In this document: positions 44,400-52,907 of the stretch, in pieces
How the letters are laid out: each line of letters opens with the position of its first letter
Numbering within the stretch: position 1 is the stretch's first letter
Source: JBFWRI01 sp050248995
Lineage (GTDB): Bacteria > Pseudomonadota > Alphaproteobacteria > JAIXQD01
NCBI GenBank assembly: GCA_050248995.1
Contig: JBFWRI010000011.1
Coordinates: 1-57,737 of the forward strand
Direction: 5' to 3'
DNA length: 57,737 bases
Program-made: the position numbers and the translations under genes
Notes under the pieces: model-generated
Seen by the model: only the letters and a program-made list of their open reading frames with translations
Told to the model about the DNA's origin: nothing
Database searches by the model: none

Positions 44400-45566
44400 T
44401 TATTGACTGCGTGCGCCAACTTTTTTCAATAAGGCGCTGGCGGGTACAAGTGCCACACCAAGGCCTGGCAGGCTGGCCGTGAATTCGGCCAGCATAGTAA
44501 CGGTCAGTGGATAGGGGCGGGCGACAACCAGCACATGTCCGCTGCGCTTGGCGATCATCAGTGCGGCGTCAAGGCGCTGGCGTATGGTAGCGGGGCTTAG
44601 CGTATCATCGATCCACATATCAGCGACGGCATTGGCAAGCCCGATGCCCGGCGCCAGATTCGGTGTGATGCTTTGCATGCCCGTGGCGCTGACGTGGTTG
44701 ACATCAATCCATGCCAAGCCGCGGACTTTCATATCCTGAAGCACGGGTGTCAGTACAGCCGGGTCTTGTGCAAACCGGCTGCCTTCTGAGCTGACAATGC
44801 CGATGACACCCGGCGCCTTGGCCAGCATCGGGTACAGGCGGCCAAGGTTTTCCTTGGTGGACAGACGCGTCAGCAGTGCATCGGGGCCTGGGTCCTCGAT
44901 AGGATAATCCAGTGGCTCGGCCGGGATATCCAGCAGCACTTCATGGCCGCCGTTCAGGCCAACAGCACGCGCGTTCCTGATCTGGCTTTCAAGATTAGGG
45001 CTATACAGGTGCAGGGCGACGCTGATCTGGCCTGGTAGCTGTTCCAGCGCCGGCAACGTGAGGCGCGATGAAAGGCCCATGTCCACCATCAGGATGGCGA
45101 TCTGCGGCACGCCTTGCGGCACCGGCGGCGCGGGGCGTGCATAAACCTGCCAGGGTTCGCGGTTATCATTGCCGATGCGCGGTAACAGTCCGTCGGGTGT
45201 GCCGACAGTGAGGTCTTTGACCGGGACATCAATCATTGCCGGCTTGGTACGCTGCCAGTCATGTAAGCGCTGGACAAGCGAGCCGCCGCTATCAGGCAGG
45301 CGCGGCGTCAGCGCTGCTGCCGGTGTCTCGCCGGGCGTTGCCGCTGCTTCTGCCATATCGGTTGTCGCCGATGGCTTCGGCGGCAGTGTCACTGTAACAC
45401 TCCGCACTGGCGGTGCCACGCTAACAGATACGGCGCCGGCCGGCTTTGTCGCTGGACGATTCGACAGGTTATTGATGATAGCACCCAGCACCAGCGCTGC
45501 TGCGAGTACGCCCGCCAACCCCATTGCCGCCGTTTTTGTCATGCGTGGGCTGAAGGCGATGTTCAT
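44400..45566 (-). CDS. Divergent polysaccharide deacetylase (YibQ/DUF610) family protein
   Basis: 388 residues: an N-terminal anchor (AAMGLAGVLAAALVLGAIIN), a Pro/Ala-rich linker and the YibQ fold from about residue 145 (PQIAILMVDMGLSSRLTLPA, GHEVLLDIPAEPLDYP, VLTPVLQDMKVRGLAWIDVN). Family motifs are altered: the usual IDDxG reads MVDMG and the usual NHMGS reads SSEGS, so expected metal ligands are changed. It may be non-catalytic. It follows ctpA closely (6-base gap) and precedes rppH in the same transcript. Confidence 0.85.
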   Translation of the reverse strand: MNIAFSPRMTKTAAMGLAGVLAAALVLGAIINNLSNRPATKPAGAVSVSVAPPVRSVTVTLPPKPSATTDMAEAAATPGETPAAALTPRLPDSGGSLVQRLHDWQRTKPAMIDVPVKDLTVGTPDGLLPRIGNDNREPWQVYARPAPPVPQGVPQIAILMVDMGLSSRLTLPALEQLPGQISVALHLYSPNLESQIRNARAVGLNGGHEVLLDIPAEPLDYPIEDPGPDALLTRLSTKENLGRLYPMLAKAPGVIGIVSSEGSRFAQDPAVLTPVLQDMKVRGLAWIDVNHVSATGMQSITPNLAPGIGLANAVADMWIDDTLSPATIRQRLDAALMIAKRSGHVLVVARPYPLTVTMLAEFTASLPGLGVALVPASALLKKVGARSQ

Positions 45567-45572
45567 GCGTTT

Positions 45573-46928
45573 TTATTCCGTCTTCGCGGCTGCCGAGGTT
45601 TTGGCGGCGACTGGGGCGGGGGCCGTGCGTTGGCCATAGAGGGCAACGCCGCGCAGCAGGTCGATGGCGCGCATCAGTTGGTAATCTTCGGCTGGATTAT
45701 CACCGGCAAGGACAGATGCAGGCGCAGGGGCGCTTTCCGTCGGCTTGCTTTTGCTGGTTTCCAGTTTTTCGTTCTTCAGCGCATTGCGCAGGTCGGATTC
45801 GCGCGTGATCTTATCCTGCTTGATTTCCTCAACCTTGGCGGGCTCCACGACAATATCGGGTTCGATGCCGGTCGCCTGGATGCTGCGGCCCGACGGCGTA
45901 TAATAGCGCGCCGTTGTCATACGGATCGCGCCCTTGTCGCTGACGGGAATGATGGTCTGCACCGAGCCCTTGCCGAATGACTTGACGCCCAGCACCACGG
46001 CGCGGCGGTAATCCTGCAGCGCGCCGGCAACGATTTCAGATGCGCTGGCCGACCCGTTGTTGATCAGCACGGCCATCGGCTTGCCTTTGGCATGGTCGCC
46101 GCCGCGCGAGAAGAAGCGCTGCGTATCCTCTTCGCGCCGGCCGCGGGTTGATACGACCTCGCTGTCTTCCGGCAGGAAGTATGATGACACGGCAATCGCC
46201 TGATCAAGCAGGCCACCGGGATTATTGCGCAAGTCGATGACATAGCCGACCAGCTTGTCGCCCAGCTGTTCCTGGATATCTTCGACTGCCTTGCCAAGCC
46301 CGCCGATAGTTTTTTCATTGAATGTTGTGATACGGATATAGCCGACATCGTTGATGATGCGCGACTTGACCGAGATAATCTTGATGATGGCGCGTGTTAG
46401 CTTCACATCGATCGGTTCCTTGGTGATGCTGCCGCGGCGGATGGTCAGCGTCACATCAGTGCCGGGCTTGCCGCGCATGCGGTCAACGGCTTCCGACAAC
46501 GTCAGTTCGGTAACCAGTTTGCCGTCGATGTGGGTGATCAGGTCGCCTGGTTGCAGGCCAGCGCGCGCGGCGGGCGTATCGTCGATGGGCGAGACAACTT
46601 TGATCAAGCTGTCTTCCATGGCGACTTCGATGCCAAGACCGCCGAACTCGCCGCGCGTTTGCACCTGCATGTCGGTGAAGTCCTTGGCGTTCATGTAGCC
46701 GCTGTGGGCATCCAGCGCAGCCAGCATGCCGTTCATGGCGTCTTCAACCATTTTCTGGGTATTCGTCTTATCGACGTATTCCGACTGTACGCGTTCGAAA
46801 ACCTCGCGGAACAGTTCCATCTGCTCGGCATTGGGTCCGGCTGCAGCGGCGGCTTCCTTCGTAGGTGCGGCGCTGGCAGGCGCGATGAATACAAAGGCGA
46901 TGGCGAAGGCAAGAAGCAGGCGGTTCAT
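45573..46928 (-). CDS. ctpA: C-terminal processing peptidase, S41 family
   Basis: 451 residues. A signal peptide (LLLAFAIAFVFIAPASAAP), an N-terminal helical part, a PDZ domain at about 90-170 (FGGLGIEVAMEDSLIKVVSP, ARAGLQPGDLITHIDGKLV) and the protease domain. The Ser/Lys dyad is visible: NNGSASASEIVAGALQD and VKSFGKGSVQTIIP. It is a periplasmic protease that trims proteins and often regulates peptidoglycan hydrolases, consistent with the adjacent EnvC-like activator gene. The C-terminal region after the protease domain is Glu/Lys/Ala-rich. Confidence 0.95.
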   Translation of the reverse strand: MNRLLLAFAIAFVFIAPASAAPTKEAAAAAGPNAEQMELFREVFERVQSEYVDKTNTQKMVEDAMNGMLAALDAHSGYMNAKDFTDMQVQTRGEFGGLGIEVAMEDSLIKVVSPIDDTPAARAGLQPGDLITHIDGKLVTELTLSEAVDRMRGKPGTDVTLTIRRGSITKEPIDVKLTRAIIKIISVKSRIINDVGYIRITTFNEKTIGGLGKAVEDIQEQLGDKLVGYVIDLRNNPGGLLDQAIAVSSYFLPEDSEVVSTRGRREEDTQRFFSRGGDHAKGKPMAVLINNGSASASEIVAGALQDYRRAVVLGVKSFGKGSVQTIIPVSDKGAIRMTTARYYTPSGRSIQATGIEPDIVVEPAKVEEIKQDKITRESDLRNALKNEKLETSKSKPTESAPAPASVLAGDNPAEDYQLMRAIDLLRGVALYGQRTAPAPVAAKTSAAAKTE

Positions 46929-47030
46929 AAGGATTCCTTGAGCTTGGATACTACCATAAAGGGGCCGGGGATGGCTGGCAATATAACGCAGAAAAGGGCC
47001 ATAATATGGCCCAGTCTTGCATGGCCCGTC

Positions 47031-48092
47031 TTACTTGACGCGCGGTTTGGGGTCGATCGGGTCGCCTTGCCGGCGCAACTCAAAATAAACATTCTGGCGG
47101 CTGGCCGGGCTGCCATCGACAAGCCCCAGCGGCTCGCCCTGCGCCACTTTCTGGCCGACAGAGACATCGATGCGACCAAAGCCGCCAATCAGACTGTGCA
47201 TGTCGCTGTCGTGTTCGATGATGACAATCTGCCCATAGCCTTTGAAAGCGCCCGCGAACATCACCTTGCCGCGGGCCGGGGAAATGATGCGGTCATTGCC
47301 ATCGGCGCGGAACGTCAGGCCCTTGCTTTCAACGCCGGCATCATCCTTGGTGCCGAAACGGCGTGTCAGGTCTCCCGAAACCGGCTGTAGATAACCGCCG
47401 CGCAGCGCCAGTACGGGTGCGGGCTTGTCGGGGGCGCGGGGTGTGGCCACTTTTTCGATCAGGTCGCCAGCACTTTGCGCTTCGCGGCGTAGTTTTTCCA
47501 TGCGTTCACTGATCTCGGCCTGTTCGCGTGCACTCAGCTTCAGTTTTTCCTTGCGCGCGCCGATCATGGATTCGATATCGGCGCGTTCACGTTCCTGGTT
47601 TTTACGGGCGTTCGCCAGATCGCTGCGCTGTTTTTCAAGTTCGGTCTGGACGCGGTCAAGATCATGCAGTTCGGTGGCCAGTCGCTGCGCCGCCGCCCGC
47701 ACTTCCGGCAGTGACGAATTCAGCAGGATCGACGACAACGCTGCATCGCGGGATTTTTCCTGCCGCAGCAAGCCGATTTCAGGCGGCAGGCGTGACAGGC
47801 GGGCCAGCGCCACCAGCAGCTCGGCCAGCGTTTGCCGTTCGGATTTCAGCGCGTCGGCCACCTGTGCCTGTTCTTTTTCCAACTGGCGGATGCGGCGGGT
47901 CAGGGCGCGCAGGTTTTCGCTGGTTTCACGTTCGCTGCGGCTGGCTTCCACCAGTTTCATCTGCAGGCGATCAAGATCCATGCGCATGGCGCTGGTCTTG
48001 GCCTGCAGCTCCTTGGCTTCCTCGTTCAGATTGCCGTTTTGTGCCAATGCGGGCGCGGTCAGCATAAGGAACAGCAGAAGCCAGCGCATCAT
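47031..48092 (-). CDS. EnvC-like murein hydrolase activator (degenerate LytM)
   Basis: 353 residues: signal peptide (LLLFLMLTAPALAQNG), a coiled coil of about 190 residues (ELQAKTSAMRMDLDRLQMKL and following heptads), then a LytM fold. Zinc ligands are replaced: KGLTFRADG in place of HxGxD and NVYFELRR in place of HLHFE. It therefore cannot hydrolyse peptidoglycan and should act as an amidase activator like EnvC. It overlaps gpmI by 4 bases (ATGA) and precedes ctpA. Confidence 0.9.
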   Translation of the reverse strand: MMRWLLLFLMLTAPALAQNGNLNEEAKELQAKTSAMRMDLDRLQMKLVEASRSERETSENLRALTRRIRQLEKEQAQVADALKSERQTLAELLVALARLSRLPPEIGLLRQEKSRDAALSSILLNSSLPEVRAAAQRLATELHDLDRVQTELEKQRSDLANARKNQERERADIESMIGARKEKLKLSAREQAEISERMEKLRREAQSAGDLIEKVATPRAPDKPAPVLALRGGYLQPVSGDLTRRFGTKDDAGVESKGLTFRADGNDRIISPARGKVMFAGAFKGYGQIVIIEHDSDMHSLIGGFGRIDVSVGQKVAQGEPLGLVDGSPASRQNVYFELRRQGDPIDPKPRVK

Positions 48093-49621
48093 TGTAGCAG
48101 ACTCTTCCCGGTCATTTCGGCGGGTTGTGGCAGGTTCAGCAGCGCCAGCAGTGTCGGCGCGATATCAGCCAGTGTTCCGTTGGCGATTGTTTTGCCCGGC
48201 GGCCCATTGACCAGGATGCACGGCACCGGGTTCAGCGAATGCTGTGTATGCGCGCTATGTGAATGTTCGTCCCACATCTCTTCGGCGTTGCCGTGGTCGG
48301 CGGTGATGATGGCCACGCCGCCGGTTTTATGTATGGCAGCAACAATGCGGCGCAGGCAGCTATCCAGATATTCAAGTGCTTCGATTGTCGCGGGCATGAT
48401 ACCTGTATGGCCCACCATGTCCGGGTTGGCGTAATTAACAAGGATAAAGTCGTAGTTCCCGGTCTCGATGGCCTCGACCAGTTTGTCAGTCACTTCCGGT
48501 GCGCTCATTTTCGGCTTCAGGTCATAGGTGGCGACTTTCGGTGACGGCGCGACGAAGCGATCTTCACCTGGCCACGGAACTTCACGGCCCACGTTGAAGT
48601 AGAAAGTCACATGCGGGTACTTCTCGGTCTCGGCCGTGTGGAATTGCTTCAGATTATTGCGTGACAGGATCTCGGCGAGCGTTTCGGTTACGTCAATATG
48701 CGGAAACAGGATCGTCATGTTTGCCGCAGTCTCGCCGCCATAATCGGACATCGCCAGGCTGTGCGAGAAGTTGATAACGCGGCTGCGTGCGAAGGCGTTA
48801 AACGTCTTGCTGCACAGGCTGGCCGTCATCTGACGTGACCGGTCGGCGCGGAAGTTACAGAAGATAAGGGCATCGCCATCAGCCATGCCGGTGTAGGCGG
48901 CGTCGACCAGCGGGGTCATGAATTCGTCGGTGATGCCCAGCGCGTGATGCGTTAAAATGCCTGTCATCAGGTCACCAAAGCGATCCCCGTCACCGTTCAC
49001 CAGCATATTATAAGCCAGTGCCGTGCGATCCCAGCGTTGGTCGCGGTCCATCGCGTAATAACGTCCGCACAGTGTGGCAATCTTTATCGGCAGGGTAGTG
49101 TCCAGCGCGGCCATGAATTCGGTAACGTCGCCGGTACTGGCTTTGGGCGGGCGGTCGCGGCCATCCAGAAAACCGTGGATAGCCACGCGCACGCCGTTCG
49201 CCGCCAGATGGTTGGCCAACGCGGCGATATGGTTCATATGGCTATGAATGCCACCAGGCGACAGCAAGCCCATCAAGTGACACGTTTTCTTTGTGCCTTT
49301 TAAATCGGCGATCAACTTTTGCAGCGCCGGCATGGTTTTCAGTTCGCCTTTTGCGATGGCCTGGTCGATGCGCGGCAGGTCCTGCCATAGCACGCGTCCA
49401 GCGCCCAGCGTCATGTGGCCCACTTCGGAATTACCCATCTGACCCTTGGGCAGGCCGACGCTTTCGCCGTCGGTACGCAACAGGCTGTGCGGATTGTTCG
49501 CCCACAGGTCATCCCAGCACGGCGTGTTAGCCAGCGCGACGGCGTTGTTCTGTCTTTCCTCGCGATAGCCCCAGCCATCAAGGATGCAAAGGACAACAGG
49601 TTTTGGGCGTTTGGATGGCAT
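48089..49621 (-). CDS. gpmI: 2,3-bisphosphoglycerate-independent phosphoglycerate mutase
   Basis: 510 residues. A Mn2+-dependent glycolytic mutase that interconverts 3- and 2-phosphoglycerate. The alkaline-phosphatase-like domain has LCILDGWGYREE, the nucleophilic Ser in GQMGNSEVGHMTLGAG (about 62), and ADHGNAEEMWDEHSHSAHTQ (about 440-460). The transferase domain has HLMGLLSPGGIHSHMNH and GFLDGRDRPPKA. First gene of the minus-strand group ending in rppH; glycolysis and cell-wall genes share one transcript here. Confidence 0.98.
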   Translation of the reverse strand: MPSKRPKPVVLCILDGWGYREERQNNAVALANTPCWDDLWANNPHSLLRTDGESVGLPKGQMGNSEVGHMTLGAGRVLWQDLPRIDQAIAKGELKTMPALQKLIADLKGTKKTCHLMGLLSPGGIHSHMNHIAALANHLAANGVRVAIHGFLDGRDRPPKASTGDVTEFMAALDTTLPIKIATLCGRYYAMDRDQRWDRTALAYNMLVNGDGDRFGDLMTGILTHHALGITDEFMTPLVDAAYTGMADGDALIFCNFRADRSRQMTASLCSKTFNAFARSRVINFSHSLAMSDYGGETAANMTILFPHIDVTETLAEILSRNNLKQFHTAETEKYPHVTFYFNVGREVPWPGEDRFVAPSPKVATYDLKPKMSAPEVTDKLVEAIETGNYDFILVNYANPDMVGHTGIMPATIEALEYLDSCLRRIVAAIHKTGGVAIITADHGNAEEMWDEHSHSAHTQHSLNPVPCILVNGPPGKTIANGTLADIAPTLLALLNLPQPAEMTGKSLLQ

Positions 49622-49704
49622 AGGCTGTATAATAAGGCCGATTTCACTGCTGCAAAGCGTTTTTGAAAGTAAAAAGCCGTGTTAGAAGCAGGCCCGGAAA
49701 TCAC

Positions 49705-50022
49705 ATGTTTGACATTGGTAAACAACTTGAGGCTATGGCTTCAACCGAGCAGGGCGTTGCCGAAGTGCGCAGCGTTTATTCGTATGCGAAAGTCGGCACG
49801 ACGCTGACCGGCGCAGTGTTCGCCTTGAAGTGCATATCCCTGCTGGGTGCTGCGGGTGTTCTGCAGCAGCTAAGCCGCGTGTCAGAAACCAGCAGTGCCG
49901 GCGGCGAGCACATTGGGGTGATGGCTGCTGCAACCTTCCTGGCTTGTTGGGGTGTTATGCGCGCCAGCGGCAGGGCGCTGGGCATGGAAATGTTTATCGA
50001 TGATGATGCGCCGCGGCTTTAA
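49705..50022 (+). CDS. Small membrane protein (105 aa), family A
   Basis: Not recognised. 105 residues from the Met at 49705 (GGAAA upstream), with two hydrophobic segments (TTLTGAVFALKCISLLGAAG and HIGVMAAATFLACWGVMRAS) after an amphipathic N-terminus with AMASTEQGVAEVR. The AMASTxQG element also occurs in the gene at 50579. It reads against gpmI and rlmH and lies between them. Its stop adjoins the 3' end of rlmH. Confidence 0.55.
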   Translation: MFDIGKQLEAMASTEQGVAEVRSVYSYAKVGTTLTGAVFALKCISLLGAAGVLQQLSRVSETSSAGGEHIGVMAAATFLACWGVMRASGRALGMEMFIDDDAPRL

Positions 50023-50481
50023 TCAGTCCCTGTGATAGGGGTGATTGCTGAGGATCGTCTGGGCCCGGTAAATCTGTTCGGCCAGCATCACGCGGGCCAG
50101 CAGGTGCGGCCAGACCATTTGGCCAAGCGATAGTGTGGCGTGTGCTTGTTTCACAAGTCCGGCATCCAGCCCGTCGGCGCCGCCGATCAGGAAGGTGATT
50201 TTAGGTCCATTCGCCGCCATCCATTTTTCCAGATTTTCGGCGAAACCGCGGCTGGTGAATTCCTTTCCGCGCTCGTCGCAGGCAATGACGGTGCTGCCAG
50301 CCGGGATGTGTTTCTGCAGCAGCGCCGCTTCTTTAAATTTTGCATCGCCGTGCTGTTCGCGCGCCGGGAGTTCCAGTTCTGTCAGGCTGATTTTTGGCTG
50401 GCAACGAGACGCATAGCTGTCAAAGACCTCTTTCAGGGACTTTTCCTTCCACTTGCCGATACTCAGGACGGTGCACTGCAT
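50023..50481 (-). CDS. rlmH: 23S rRNA (pseudouridine1915-N3)-methyltransferase RlmH
   Basis: 152 residues from the Met at 50481 (MQCTVLSIGKWKEKSLKEVF); a longer start adds 9 residues. A SPOUT knot: ACDERGKEFTSRGFAENLEK (about 70-89), ITFLIGGADGLDAG (about 100) and LGQMVWPHLLARVMLAEQIYRA with the C-terminal HPYHRD. It methylates helix 69 of the 23S rRNA. Near rsfS as in many bacteria, but separated from it here by two plus-strand small genes. Confidence 0.96.
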   Translation of the reverse strand: MQCTVLSIGKWKEKSLKEVFDSYASRCQPKISLTELELPAREQHGDAKFKEAALLQKHIPAGSTVIACDERGKEFTSRGFAENLEKWMAANGPKITFLIGGADGLDAGLVKQAHATLSLGQMVWPHLLARVMLAEQIYRAQTILSNHPYHRD

Positions 50482-50578
50482 AATGCTTTTTAACATTATG
50501 TTGCGCAAATCTCACCTGAATTCGTCTTTACTTGAAAATGCAGCATCCTAATAATTGCTGATATTTTTGGAGTTGCAG

Positions 50579-50911
50579 ATGGCCGGGCTACCGATAGCAG
50601 CAAGGGTTTCCAACATGATGTCAGCCATGGCGAGTACGCCGCAGGGGTGGCAGAAGCTTAGAAAACTGAACCACGAAGTAGCGATGGCACGGGGCGTGCC
50701 AGTGCTGGGCCTGATATGGGGGGCGGCGGAGTTTGCAGCGAAATCCCCAGCTGTCGTTGAAGCTTTTACCGAGAATACGGATGTGATAACCGCCCTTACG
50801 CGACTTGCGCTACCGGCCGCAGCGATTGCGGGCTCATTGGTGGTGGAGCGTAGCCTTGCCTTTTTAAATGACCAGGCGAAGCCCATCCTGATCGCCAACA
50901 AGCCACGCTGA
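50579..50911 (+). CDS. Small membrane protein (110 aa), family B
   Basis: 110 residues from the Met at 50579 with GGAG about 8 bases upstream. N-terminal SAMASTPQGWQKLRKL, then two hydrophobic segments (VPVLGLIWGAAEF and LALPAAAIAGSLVVE). It aligns with the next protein: PQGWQKLRKLNHEVAMA with PGGVKALKILDRDIHLA, VLGLIWGAAE with VLVWGNE, and VEAFTENTD with VEQVKPGAD, which indicates tandem duplication. Function unknown. Confidence 0.55.
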   Translation: MAGLPIAARVSNMMSAMASTPQGWQKLRKLNHEVAMARGVPVLGLIWGAAEFAAKSPAVVEAFTENTDVITALTRLALPAAAIAGSLVVERSLAFLNDQAKPILIANKPR

Positions 50912-50912
50912 G

Positions 50913-51209
50913 ATGCTGCGGCGTTTGTGGCAGGTAAATAGCGAGCTGGCGGGTGTTGCCCGCCGCCCGGGCGGTGTGAAGGCACTTAAGATTCTGGACC
51001 GCGATATACACTTAGCCCAGTGGGGAGCGGTGCTGGTCTGGGGCAACGAAATAGCACTGACGTTCGTAGAGCAAGTAAAGCCCGGCGCCGATCCTATGCA
51101 GGTCTTGCCGCATGTCGGGATTATCCTGCTGGCGATGGGTGTTGCCGGTTACGGCGACTATGTGCGGGGCGCCGGAAAGCGCGCTTTAAAATCAGTAAGC
51201 CCGGATTAA
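50913..51209 (+). CDS. Small membrane protein (98 aa), family B paralogue
   Basis: 98 residues, starting 1 base after the stop of the gene at 50579. It shares that gene's layout: an amphipathic start (NSELAGVARRPGGVKALKIL), a first hydrophobic part (WGAVLVWGNEIAL) and a second (HVGIILLAMGVAGYGDYV) with a basic end. Its 3' end overlaps the rsfS stop by 4 bases. A membrane location is likely; the role is unknown. Confidence 0.55.
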   Translation: MLRRLWQVNSELAGVARRPGGVKALKILDRDIHLAQWGAVLVWGNEIALTFVEQVKPGADPMQVLPHVGIILLAMGVAGYGDYVRGAGKRALKSVSPD

Positions 51210-51748
51210 GCCAGGCTGCGGCGGCTGTGGCTCTCGGCTTCTGCATCATCCGCCCACAGTTTTTCCAGTTGGTAGAATTCGCGCACTTCGGGGCGGAACA
51301 GGTGCACGACGATATCGCCGCCGTCCACCACAACCCAATCACCCTGCGCCACGCCTTCAACGCGCGTGCGTTTCGAACCGGCCTTATGCAAGGCCTCGGC
51401 GGCAAAGCGCGCCAGCGCCGCCACCTGACGGCTGCTGCGGCCTGAAGCGACGATCATGTAATCGGCCAGCGCCGACTTGCGCGTCAGGTCGATGGTGACG
51501 ATGTCTTCGGCCTTGTTTTGGTCGAGTGTTTTTGAAACGGCCTTTGCCATGCCCTTGATAGCCGCTAAATCAGCTGAAGCTGCGGCTGAAATTTTTGGGG
51601 CCTTTTGGGCGATTTTTTTCGGGGCGGCTTTGGGAGTTTTTGACGCGGTCTTTTTCGTTTTCGGCTTTGTTTTGGTTGCTGGTTTCTTGGTCGCCGTTTT
51701 CGAGGTGGCTTTCTTGCCAATCATCTTTCGCGTCATTGCTCCTGCCAT
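51206..51748 (-). CDS. rsfS: Ribosome silencing factor RsfS, with a lysine-rich N-terminal extension
   Basis: 180 residues from the Met at 51748. The conserved RsfS domain is the C-terminal 115 residues (LDQNKAEDIVTIDLTRKSAL, ADYMIVASGRSSRQVAALA, GDWVVVDGGDIVVHLFRPEV, REFYQLEKLWAD). It binds L14 and blocks subunit joining. Before it lie about 50 residues of Lys/Thr/Ala/Pro repeats (KKATSKTATKKPATKTKPK), like histone H1-type tails, absent from typical RsfS. The tail is basic and disordered and may bind RNA or ribosomes (inference). It precedes the gene order toward rlmH and gpmI. Confidence 0.93.
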   Translation of the reverse strand: MAGAMTRKMIGKKATSKTATKKPATKTKPKTKKTASKTPKAAPKKIAQKAPKISAAASADLAAIKGMAKAVSKTLDQNKAEDIVTIDLTRKSALADYMIVASGRSSRQVAALARFAAEALHKAGSKRTRVEGVAQGDWVVVDGGDIVVHLFRPEVREFYQLEKLWADDAEAESHSRRSLA

Positions 51749-51797
51749 GGTGGTTGATCCTATATATAAGTGTAGCACTGAAGGGTTGCCCGGCAAC

Positions 51798-52817
51798 TTA
51801 CTTTTCGTCTTTTTCCTTGCTGCTGGCGATGATTTTTGCCAGTTCCCTTAATGTTTTGTCAACGTTTAAACCGCTGACGCCCGAAATACACATCACTTTT
51901 TTGCGCGACGCCGTTTCCAGTTTTTTCTGCTTGGCGGCCAGTGTTTTCTTATCCAGCGCGTCGCACTTGTTCAGCGCGATGATTTCCTTCTTGCGCGTCA
52001 GGCCATGGCCATAGGCCTTCAGTTCGGCGCGAATAACTTTGTAGGCAGCCACAACGTCTTCTTCGGTGGCATCGATCAGGTGCAGCAGCACGCGCGTGCG
52101 TTCAACATGACCCAAGAAACGGTCGCCAAGGCCGTGGCCCTCGCTGGCACCTTCAATCAGGCCCGGAATGTCAGCCATCACGAATTCATGCGCGTCGCGA
52201 CCTTGGCCAAAGCGCACAACACCAAGGTTGGGGGCCAATGTGGTGAACGGGTAATCGGCGATCTTCGGCTTGGCGGCTGTGGTGGCGGCAAGGAAGGTTG
52301 ATTTACCCGCGTTCGGCAGGCCGATGATGCCGGCATCGGCGATAAGTTTCAGGCGCAGCCACACCGCGCGCTCTTCGCCCGGCCAGCCTTTACCGGCGGT
52401 GCGTGGTGCGCGGTTGGTGCTGCTTTTATAGTGATCGTTGCCAAAGCCACCATCGCCGCCCTTCATGAATACAACGCGCTGGCCCGGTGTTGTCAGGTCC
52501 AGCAGCTCGGTTTCCTGATCTTCGTCCAGGATGGTTGTACCGACAGGAACTTTCAGCACGACATCCTTGCCACTGGCGCCCGATTTCAGGCGCTTGGCAC
52601 CGGGATGGCCGCGCTCGGCTTTAAAATGCTGCTGGTAACGGTAATCGATCAGCGTGTTCATGTTCTCGACCGCTTCGAACACCACGTCGCCGCCCTTGCC
52701 ACCGTTGCCGCCATCGGGCCCGCCGTATTCCACAAACTTCTCGCGCCGGAAGCTGGCGGCGCCGGGGCCGCCGTGTCCGGACTGCAGATAGATTTTGGCC
52801 TGATCAAGGAATTTCAT
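51798..52817 (-). CDS. obgE: GTPase ObgE/CgtA
   Basis: 339 residues from the Met at 52817 (MKFLDQAKIYLQSGHGGPGA); an extension to 52853 adds unrelated residues. The Obg domain with glycine-rich loops is at about 1-155 (EYGGPDGGNGGKGGDVVFEA), and the G domain has GLPNAGKSTFLAATTAAKPK (about 165), DIPGLIEGASEGHGLGDRF and NKCD. It acts in ribosome assembly and stress control. No long acidic C-terminal tail. It shares the obgE-rpmA-rplU neighbourhood common in bacteria. Confidence 0.97.
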   Translation of the reverse strand: MKFLDQAKIYLQSGHGGPGAASFRREKFVEYGGPDGGNGGKGGDVVFEAVENMNTLIDYRYQQHFKAERGHPGAKRLKSGASGKDVVLKVPVGTTILDEDQETELLDLTTPGQRVVFMKGGDGGFGNDHYKSSTNRAPRTAGKGWPGEERAVWLRLKLIADAGIIGLPNAGKSTFLAATTAAKPKIADYPFTTLAPNLGVVRFGQGRDAHEFVMADIPGLIEGASEGHGLGDRFLGHVERTRVLLHLIDATEEDVVAAYKVIRAELKAYGHGLTRKKEIIALNKCDALDKKTLAAKQKKLETASRKKVMCISGVSGLNVDKTLRELAKIIASSKEKDEK

Positions 52818-52907
52818 GGCGCTCTTATGGCAGATTTTAACCCCTGATGCCACGCAAAAACGGCCTTTTTCGGCTTTAGTTGCGTCCTGCGTTGTTATAA
52901 CTGCCGC

